A stretch of DNA of 64,000 nucleotides, from assembly GCF_009727055.1 (NCBI RefSeq), contig NC_052359.1, positions 20,009,463-20,073,462 on the forward strand. Reading direction: 5' to 3'. Numbering within the stretch: the first letter of the stretch is position 1; the number at the start of each line of letters is the position of its first letter. The position numbers and the translations under genes were made by a program. Shown here one piece after another: positions 56,020 through 64,000 of this stretch. The notes beneath the pieces were generated by a model. The model did no database searches. It had not been told where the DNA came from and worked only from the letters and a program-made list of their open reading frames with translations. The DNA is from Benincasa hispida (Eukaryota; Streptophyta; Magnoliopsida; Cucurbitales; Cucurbitaceae).

Positions 56020-56925
56020 TGTGGACAAAGAACAATCGATTAAAGCCATGGATCTTGAAATGGAATCTATGTATTTCAATTATGTATGGGATGTTGTAGA
56101 TCAACCTGAAGGGGTGAAACCCATCGGTTGCAAATAGATCGACAAGGGAAAACGAGACCAAGCTAGTAAGGTACATACCTATAAAGCTAGACTTGTGGCA
56201 AAAGGGTTTACCCAAAGAGAGGGGTTAGATTTTGAAGAAACCTTCTCTCCAGTTTCGAGGATAAAGTCTATTAGAATACTCTTATCCATAGCCACATTTT
56301 ATGATTATGAAATATGTTAAATGAATGTCAAGACAACTTTTCTGAATGGCTATCTTGAAGAGAGTATCTATATGTCTCAACCAGAAGGGTTTATACAGCA
56401 GTGTCAAGAGAAAAAGGTTTGCAAGCTTAATCGATCCATTTATGGATTAAAACAAGCTTCTAGATCCTGGAATATGAGATTTGATGCTGCGATCAAATCT
56501 TATAGCTTTGAACAAAATATTGATGAACCCTGTGTCTACAAAAAAATCGTCAACAAAACTGTCGCTTTTCTAGTGTTGTATGTTGATGATATTCTACTCA
56601 TTGGGAATGAGGTAGAATATCTAGTTGACGTTAAGAGATGGCTGGCTTCACAATTCCATATGAAAGATTTGGGAGAAGCACAATATATTTTTGGAATCTA
56701 AATAGTTCGGAATCGCAAGAACAGAACATTGACATTATCTCAAGCATCTTATATAGATAAGATGTTGTCTAGGTATAAAATGCAAAATTCCAAGAAAGGA
56801 TCTTTACCTTTCAGGAATGGAATTCACCTGTCTAAGGAACAGAGTCCTAAGACAACTCAAGAAGTTGAGGAGATGAATCGAATTCCATATGGATCTGCAG
56901 TTGGGAGTTTGATGTATGCAATGCT
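56020..56925 (+). pseudogene. copia reverse transcriptase/RNase H start (A2)
   Basis: The domain has DKEQSIKAMDLEMESMYFNY, a stop in place of tryptophan after [25 protein letters not shown], motif A with MNVKTTFLNGYLEESIYM, where the usual catalytic aspartate of MDVK is asparagine, RSIYGLKQASRSWNMRFDAA, and LYVDDILLIGNE intact. A stop follows QYIFGI. RNase H begins with LSQASYIDKMLSRYKMQNS and is cut after GSLMYAML, where a reverse LTR starts at 56926. Confidence 0.83.
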
Positions 56926-58696
56926 TGTTAGAGTTAAACAACATGCAGCGGAAGTATCAAGGATCCATAAGCATTCTAATTCACTAATTATGACAAAAAC
57001 TAAAGCATGCTATTCATAAAAATTGGTTTTCAGTACATACCTTTGAAGAACTCTTCAAGAAAATCGTTGTTCAGCTGTTGTCTTCACTTGATATCAACGT
57101 GAACCACCTCAAAGCCTTCCCTACTATGCTCTTGGAGCTTTAGGCAGAGTTGTGGGACTCAAGAACAATTTGTAGATGTGGAGAAACAAAGGAAGCTCAC
57201 AGCAGCAAGTTGAAGAAGACAACTTCTTCTTCACCACGATTTTTCTCAAAATTCTTTATTTCATTATCTTCTCCAACAACTCCAATCTTCTTTATATATC
57301 AAGATGAATATGCAAAGAGATGGAGTGCATGACTTGCAGCTCATACTTGGAGAATCAAGGTAAAGAAGATCATGGTTTGTGTGTGAGCATAAAGATGATG
57401 ATAATGGAAAAAACTCTTTTTTCATTATGTGCAACCCATGCAAACCGATTTTTCCATTTTCCTTTTAAAAACAAAAAATGACTTTTAAATCATTTTAATT
57501 TAAAAATGGATTTTCTTAAATTAATTTCAAAAATTAATTTAATATCAAATATTAAATTAATTTTTGCACAATAATTATCTTTATATATTTAAATCATATT
57601 TAAATACTTATTCTCTTGTTCTATTTAATTTGAACGTTTCAAATGAATTTCTTAAGCTACCCTAAAGCGTACCTATTTACGAGCTAGTAGGGGGACCTCC
57701 CGGTCCTACAGATCATGGGCTCCAACGATTCGAGATTAATCGGCTAAACTCATTAGACAAATCTTACCCCCATTCGTTAACTAATGAGTGATTCCACTAA
57801 AGCCCATAGCTGAAATCCCCTTACTGTATATATATTATGTCCACTCGATATAATCATGATTATTAAGTTAACCCTTCACATGTTACTCGTAATAACGGCT
57901 AAGTCGAATCTCTATTTTACCCCCGAAATTACCTCCTGTTCTTTAAGTTCCATGGATCCCCTAATGAAAAATTGATTTGTGATCCAATCAACAAATCGAA
58001 TCCCTCTTAGGCCAATGATAGGGTGAGGCCTCTTGTTCAAGACCCAGAATCAGCACTTAAAGGGAANNNNNNNNNNNNNNNNNNNNNNNNNCGACCTCTC
58101 TACTAACCCTAATCGCGTTAGGAGGTAATTCCTCTTGCACCCTATTTTCCCAGCTATTCATTCGGTCTTATCCCAAAATGGTAAGCTTATTGAGTAGAAG
58201 CAGTTTGGTACTCTCACCATTTGCAGAATAAAGGATAATCTCCGAAAAACAGAAGTTCATATGTTAGTTAGGATTAAGGTTAATTACCTAGGTCATCGTT
58301 TTCGAAACGAGTTCTAAACAGTAAACAACATTATAAAGAAAAAGTGACAGATTCATGGTCTGATATATATACAAAACCATGAGACAGGACACCCACACTC
58401 CCATGTCAAACATGCATGAATAGGACACTCATTTATGAGCACTACAACACTGTGAATAACTACAGAAATGGGCCGCATCTAAAGTGACCAGAAAAGGGAC
58501 CCAACCTATCAATACTATAGATCAGACTATTTACTCGAACCTGATCCACTGTATTGCGTCCGTACATAAAGTTCAAGTACCATATAATAACAAGGGACGT
58601 AAGGTATGGATTCTAAAAAACAAATATTCGACAACAACTTAAAATTCCAGAATAAGCTAAGTTACAAACCACGAGTGTAGGAATAAAACCCAAACA
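56926..58696 (-). repeat. Family A-like LTR, minus orientation, inside A2 RNase H
   Basis: It starts TGTTAGAGTTAAACAACATG and follows the 20398 LTR through GCAGCGGAAGTATCAAGGAT, CGAGCTAGTAGGGGGACCTC and the core to an end at CCCAAACA, followed by a polypurine-type phrase (ACTCCCACTGGGACTAAAAC). It is therefore the 3' LTR of another minus-strand element. The Ns at 58067-58091 interrupt it, and base quality seems to drop after them. A minus-strand GATATATAAAG TATA-like element is at about 57289-57299. Confidence 0.75.
58067..58091. other. Assembly gap of 25 N
   Basis: A short N run inside the LTR. The sequence to its right becomes progressively less like the other LTR copies. Confidence 0.95.
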
Positions 58697-61600
58697 GAAA
58701 CTCCCACTGGGACTAAAACCCAGGTGGTACATATTCGATAATAAGACTGAGGCTGAGTACAGAGAAAACAAAACAGAAGACATCCCATACCCAGGTTGGC
58801 CATTTAGTACTCATACGAATCTCCCACTTGCCTAGAGTATTAACCGCGATGCGCGAGCTGACAAGACTATCTAAACACGTTGTGTCGAGAGTGCAGCTTG
58901 ATAACACAATCTAAGGTTGATGACAAGAGGGTGTCGAAAATGCGTAATAGTGAGGGAGGCGGATTGTGTGTGGAAGGCTAGATCTTGATCTGCCATATGG
59001 GAGTGTACATGTAGGTATAGCGTCGGACATATAGAATCTGTGTCAATGAGAGAGGTGCCTCAGATGAGAGTGTGCTGAAAGAGAAAAAAAGCGCAGAGAA
59101 CGAGAAAATAAGAGGGAAATGATTAGTTACACAAAACAGAAAAAAGTCGTAATGGACGAGGAGAGGGGTGAAGAGTAGTCGTGATTACCACGTGAAATAA
59201 GAAAGGGAGAGGATAGTCGTCATAAGGGGTGAGGTATAGGAGTGGTGTGGTTATGGTAAAGAAGCTTGAAGTGGTGCAGATGGAAATGGGCTGTGCGGAG
59301 ATATATGCACATATAGTTAATCATTAGACGTGATGTCTAAGTAACCCATGTATACATCAGAGAAGGTCAATACAAGACGTGAGGAAAAAAACGCGGGTAA
59401 AACGCACGTGGAAGAAAAAAAGTCGTGTTGCGGGAAAGTCTACCAACTGTCTGCGGTGGTGTAACAGCGAGGCCGATGGTAAAATATAAATGGCATATAT
59501 GAGTGGGTGAATATCACCTATCAGGTAGGAAAAAAAGCGAGTGCCGAGGAGGGGAGGGGAGGAATGCGTCAAGGTGTGCAAGGAGAAGAGGTGGCCCCCG
59601 GAAGGCGACAAAACCTAAGGAGGAAGGGGTGAGCCAATCCCATAGGGTAGGGGAAATCGATCACGGAAAGGATAGATGAGGGAAGGGGAAAAAACAAAAG
59701 GATGAATTAGTGAGATAGAAGAAGATATATTAGGTATGATGTTAGAGAGGATTAATCTCTGTGATGAACAAGAATTAGGGGTAACTCAAGATGTGGTGAA
59801 AAAAAAAAAAAATGAGAGTGTGCCAGGGATGGCGGTGAATAAAGCAATACAACGGGGCCACAATGGTGCTGAACAGGTGGTGATGGTGGGGACTAAAACA
59901 CCGGTCACTCCAGACACAAAAGGGCACCCAGGGCATGATACCCATGGAGGGAAAATTTACCAAAACTCGTAGAGGGGCACAGATAAGCGTATGGTGGAGA
60001 AAAAACGATGAGAAGTGACGCTATGTGGGTGGGAGGCACACCGTGGGAAAGAAAGATGAGGGTGGGCGACGCGCTGGTGGGAGGGTGGTAGACAATGCCA
60101 AAATTAACAGCGGGTGAAGGAAGGCGACCAGTCACTGTTTGCATACCGCGCACCGGGTATCGGTAGATGAAAGGGCAACAAATAAACATCAATATCGTAC
60201 AGACAACGCAAGTGGAATGGTGGTAGAGAAGAATATTAGAGGCGGCAACAAACAAGTCAACCGACAAAGACTCGGGACGGAGGTCAAGTGGCGATTGGGT
60301 AATAAAGTCCCATCAAGTGTTAAAAGAAAAAAAGACGAAGGGCCGCGCTTCACGTGTCGAAAATAGGCCCATAAGTGCACTGAGGAACAGTACAGTGGGC
60401 AACGATGGCAAGTGGAGAGATGAGAGGCCCAGCCAACCAAGTCGGGGGCAAAGCAGGGCACGGGTGCAATTTGAACCAGAATGGCATGGTGTGACCCGAC
60501 TGAATATCCGTGGCAAATGCAGGAATGGGGTGGACGTGAGTGGGATTAAGACAACGGGTAGCATAAGTGACGCCGGTAGTGCACGTCAGAGGAGGCTAGG
60601 GGTGAGGAACGTCGGGCAAATGGATAGTACATACCATCAACCACGACGGGATGAGGGGTCGCTGTCAAAGCTCTCCGTTTGAGCGCACAATTGAAAGTAT
60701 GACAGGACCAAACGGTGGGTGTGGGGAAGCAGTAATGGTGCTACATGTGGGACCGAAATGCTCCGATAGGCAAGATACCACCAGCAAGGTGTATGCGAGG
60801 CACTTACCATACCTCTAAGTGGGAACCACCGTTGGGCGAAATACCATGGATGTAATGGAAAGGAATTTGTCCGTACTGCAAGAGGCGGAAACAGCTTTAC
60901 AGTTTAACGAGCGATTTCCCCACAACAACGAGATACGATGCAGAGAGAAGGGAGACGCAACAGTCGGGAAACTGCAAATAAAACGAGCAACACCGAGCGG
61001 AATGTGCTATGAATTAAGCGAGCTGGTAATCAGAAGAGGAATAATAGCGCGAGGCGCCGAAGAGCAGTATCAGAGACCTAATGTCAGGTTGGGGGAGAGG
61101 TGGGATAAAAGAGCGTAGGTGCGCCACAGACTGAATAGGTGCCGAGACAGTCAGTGAAATGGTATGTGTGACTATGTGAAGAAAAAAGGGGTGTGCGAAA
61201 AATACACAAACCAAGTGCAGTGGGAGAGTTAGAGGTGTCATTAGGATCGTGGGGAAAAAGAGATGAGAGCAGGTAGGTACGTAGCCCAGACGATGAAAAA
61301 TGGAGGGGGAGTGATATCTCAGGAGATAGGGTGAGAGATCCACGATGAGACAGACTCCCAGGAAGATGTGAGGTCACGGTACATACAGATATCGGCGGAG
61401 AGGTCGAAAAGGAGATTAGGCAGACACGCGATGCAAGAAGGGGGAGCGTACCGCCCTCTTGTGGGAGGTGACAATAAAACACGACCAGAAATGCAAGAGG
61501 AAAGCCCCTGCGGCATTGAGATATCAATCGCAGTGAAGTCAGCGTGAATATAACAGTCTAAGAGACGCCCCCCGGAGAAAACAAAGAAAGAGGAGAATAG

Positions 61601-61924
61601 GTAGAGGCAAGTGGAATGTGGAGACACGGAACGTGAAGCCAGATCGAGAGAGGTCAAGTGCGCGGCATGAAAGGCCCTGTCGTTGTTGTAAGCAAAGACG
61701 GCAGCAAGTGCTCCGTGGGGACATGGATCGTGTGAAACAACTGGAAAGTCCTCACAAGTCACACCAATGTAATGATTCGTTGCAATTCGTAAGCGAACGA
61801 CTGCGAAAATCCAAGGGGGGGACACCAGCCCCAGAGCGAAACCAGGGTAGTCGTCGCGAGGGGAGGAGCACAAAGGGGTGGGCTGGCGGCCGGCGGAAGG
61901 GGGCAGGGAGAGAGCGATAATAAT
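58600..61924. other. Thymine-poor block, probably unpolished sequence
   Basis: The plus strand is strikingly rich in A and G, poor in T, and almost free of TTT, unlike all flanking DNA. Its first 550 bases are a corrupted, collinear version of 61940-62530: for example ACAAACCACGAG, CTCCCAC, CATCCCATACCCA and TTACACAAAACAGAAAAAA occur in both at a constant offset of about 3345. Long minus-strand ORFs here (up to 218 codons) arise from the scarcity of stop trinucleotides and show no protein family character. I see no genuine gene. Confidence 0.75.
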
Positions 61925-62043
61925 CAAGGGACTTAGGTTTATTGGATTTCTAAAAAACAATATATTCGACAACAACTTTATTAAATTCTCAGAATAAGTT
62001 CTAATGTTTACAAACCACGAGTTTTAGGACATAAAACCCAACA
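61925..62043 (-). repeat. End of family A-like LTR (clean copy)
   Basis: From TTAGGTTTATTGGATTTCTA to ATAAAACCCAACA, then the polypurine-type phrase ACTCCCACTTGGACTAAAAC. It is the uncorrupted counterpart of 58600-58696. Confidence 0.7.
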
Positions 62044-62164
62044 AACTCCCACTTGGACTAAAACTCCAGTGGTAACTTATATATTCGATATATAAGACTG
62101 AGTTTCTGAGTTTTATAGAGAAATACAATAACCTAGCACATCCCATACCCATGGTTTTTGCCAT

Positions 62165-62360
62165 TTAGTATCTCATACCTGATATTTCTCCCACTTGCCC
62201 TAAGTTATTAACCTCTGGTACTTCTAGTCTTACTAGACTATTCTTAAACACTTTAGTCGAGAGAATCATTGTAAACATATTAGTATACAAATAGGTTTCT
62301 AAAATTCTTAAGGTGATGAGTCGATTCTTTGGTAATTCTAGATCGATCTCCATTATTTTT
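62165..62360 (-). pseudogene. C-terminal tail of a copia pol
   Basis: The minus-strand frame LSTKVFKNSLVRLEVPEVNN followed by LGQVGEISGMRY is the usual tail after RNase H in these copia elements, placed correctly between RNase H and the polypurine tract. The upstream part (MEIDLELPKNRLITLRILE) no longer matches. The element is cut at about 62360, where AT-rich flank begins. Confidence 0.65.
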
Positions 62361-63850
62361 TATTACATTTTTAACATGCTCTTTTACATTTATTTAATCC
62401 ATCATTATTTTTCCTAGATTATGATTTGCTTAGGGAAAATTTCAAAAATAGAAAAATAAGAGAAATTATTTACACAAAACAGAAAAAATTTAATTTAGAT
62501 AGAGGTTGATAGAAGTTTATCACTGATAGACATTGATAGGAGTCTCAGTGTCTATTATTATTATTTTTTTTTGTTATTTTTGTAAATAGCTTGACATTTT
62601 TTCTATATGTGAAAATTTTTCTTTTTCTTATATAATATTCACATTAAATTTATTTGATTTCTAATTAAAATTACTCTAAGTTCTAAATCTTTTTTAAAAC
62701 TCTTTTTAAACCACTTTAAAAAAATTTCTTTAAAATTACACTTTTCGTGTTTTTGAACATCGATTCCATGAAAATAAATTCAATTAATTTACTTTTTAAA
62801 AAAACTCATTTATTAAAAAGTTATTCCTATGATGGATGTGAGGAATTTCTCATATTCTTGAGGAGGAAAATTTTTCCTTAATTCTAACATAACCTAATTG
62901 ATGAATTTTTTTCCCACATATTTTATGGGAATATAACTTAAGTATTAGAATAGTGAAGGGGTAAAACAAGATATTGTTATATATATATATATATATAAGT
63001 AAATCTCTTCAAATAATATTTTTAACTCAAGATTTTAAAAAAAAAAAAAAATTGGCCTTTTTTTCTTTTAAAAAAAACATTGGCCACAATTTTTCTTAAC
63101 AGGTGTTGTGGGGTGCTAACACCTTCACCATACACAAATGACTTTCGAACCCATTTTTTATTTTTTCACAGAAAGCCTTTATTTTTTATTAAAAAAATAT
63201 TTATAGTTACTCTATTTTGGTGTTCAGTCACACCGTAAAAAAGATTGGTGGCGACTCCTTTTTGTTTTTAAAATCAAATTAACACTTTTTAAGGATGTCG
63301 ACCACTCCGTGTCATCTCGGGCACGTGGCAACAATTATTAACATCATATGTCTCATACATAACTAGGATGGGAGATTATATGTCGTCAACATCACAAGCC
63401 AACCACTATACTTACTATTCATTTTGCTATGTTGATTAATTCCATCGGTTGATAAAACAAGACGAAGGTTCCTTTCTTCACTTCTAAAATCAGGCCATAA
63501 ATGATTGACTCATTTCCAAGATGGCATAATTTCCATCAACCAATCTTTTGCAAGCATGTCACGTTAATTTCTTCAAATGTATTGGACTACTGAATATCCT
63601 TTGAAATCATGGAATTGGTGGAACTTTATTGGATCATACAACTTTAGCAAGTACTCCTTAGTTCACTTCAGATGAGTTCTTATGTTTGTTAGTAACTTCT
63701 CAAATTTTATTGAATCATCAACACTACGTTGTTGTGTCGCTTCAGCCGTTTCATCTCAATGACATTATCATTATCCAAAATTTGTTTGTTAAGCATATGG
63801 TCTACATTTGACTCTAAATTCGATGAAGAATACCTAGGAAGGTCTTCTTC
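62361..63850. other. AT-rich flank with simple repeats
   Basis: No gene was recognised. It contains GATAGA/TGATAGA repeats (about 62500-62545), a (TA)n run (62974-62996) and poly-A/T tracts. The phrase TTGGTGGCGACTCC (63244-63258) resembles text near gypsy LTR boundaries, but no element could be defined. Confidence 0.45.
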
Positions 63851-63985
63851 ATACCATACCTAATTGTTACACCTTTGGTCAATACCATGTATTAATAAAT
63901 GATTTCTTACTTCATTAGTGTTAAACATCTTACAGTTTACATGCCCAACACATGGACATCATATAGAAGTTTTATTACTCAAATT
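63845..63985 (-). pseudogene. CACTA (En/Spm) transposase-associated fragment
   Basis: On the minus strand CPCVGHVNCKMFNTNEVRNH followed by LLIHGIDQRCNN, a stop, and VWYEEDLP resembles the transposase-associated N-terminal domain of plant CACTA elements (Cys-rich start, VRNHL, then a W-x-x-E/HGE-like end). Two stops flank or interrupt it. The match rests on a short motif and the element would extend mostly outside the window. Confidence 0.45.
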
Positions 63986-64000
63986 TCTTTGTGAAAACTC

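Larger units (their letters stand above)
36488..56925 (+). mobile_element. Copia element, family A copy 2 (A2), split by gypsy E
   Basis: Parts in order: 5' LTR (36488-38396), primer-binding site, leader, gypsy E insertion (40076-53050), rest of leader, gag remnant, protease, integrase, RT, start of RNase H. Without the insertion it is about 7.5 kb. The 3' end is lost where a reverse-oriented LTR begins at 56926. It is the sister of the 20398-30196 copy: leader modules and protein sequences match. Stops, a deleted gag and lost catalytic residues make it inactive. Confidence 0.85.

Noticed and set aside
60317..60682. Plus-strand 121-codon ORF rich in arginine and glycine
   Set aside because: Its composition only reflects the G- and A-rich corrupted block; no homologous motif.
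61319..61975. Minus-strand ORF of 218 codons and many neighbouring ORFs
   Set aside because: They lie in the thymine-poor, probably corrupted block. The plus strand has few T runs, so complementary stop codons are scarce; translations show no domain and differ in frame from the true copia pol tail seen at 62165-62353.
63244..63330. Gypsy LTR boundary (TTGGTGGCGACTCC)
   Set aside because: The phrase is suggestive, but no LTR pair, PBS next to it or coding region could be found.

Overview
This is plant nuclear DNA. It is AT-rich with widely spaced, intron-containing coding sequence and many nested LTR retrotransposons. Codon choice and the style of the copia and gypsy proteins suggest a cucurbit (Cucurbitaceae); that is inference and I cannot name the species. 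Only one host gene is visible: the last two exons of an ABCG half-transporter (2493-4892, +). Almost everything after about 7.5 kb is retrotransposon sequence, much of it broken by stops and frameshifts.

Layout. 1-2400: AT-rich flank with terminal-inverted-repeat elements. 2493-4892: ABCG gene end, whose intron carries a 0.9 kb foldback element. 4893-7580: no gene seen. 7585-11146: decayed copia element (copy A1, +), cut in its RNase H region by a reverse-oriented LTR of a second copia family (B, 11147-13043). 13044-15140: no gene. 15219-15789: copia gag fragment, cut by a gypsy remnant (D, 15790-18961). 19207-31098: a family B solo LTR with a GAATG target duplication, split by a nearly full-length family A copia element on the minus strand (20398-30196). 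31367-36413: internally deleted gypsy element C with only a gag remnant. 36488-56925: a second large family A element (A2, +), whose leader is split by a complete 13 kb Athila/Tat-like gypsy element (E, 40076-53050, minus, target duplication GTACT). 56926-58696: another minus-strand family A LTR inserted in the RNase H region of A2. 58.1-61.9 kb: a thymine-poor block, probably unpolished sequence. 61925-62353: clean LTR end and pol tail of a copia element. 62360-64000: AT-rich flank with a likely CACTA transposon fragment at the edge.

How the parts fit. Families A and B share a long LTR core and an array of degenerate CTAAACGATCGTTTAG palindromes, in the leader of A and in the LTR of B. The three gypsy elements (C, D, E) lie in the same orientation and share a 3' cassette of about 0.65 kb: polypurine tract, two copies of a 47-base motif, and a second polypurine-like tract. 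Element E also carries an extra ORF after integrase, preceded by its own promoter-like sequence. These three shared or extra modules are the most interesting content. Enzymatic lesions differ from copy to copy, so none of the visible elements looks autonomous.

Assembly seams: Ns at 41341, 47799-48743, 49939 and 58067-58091. The two single Ns are each flanked by duplicated sequence.
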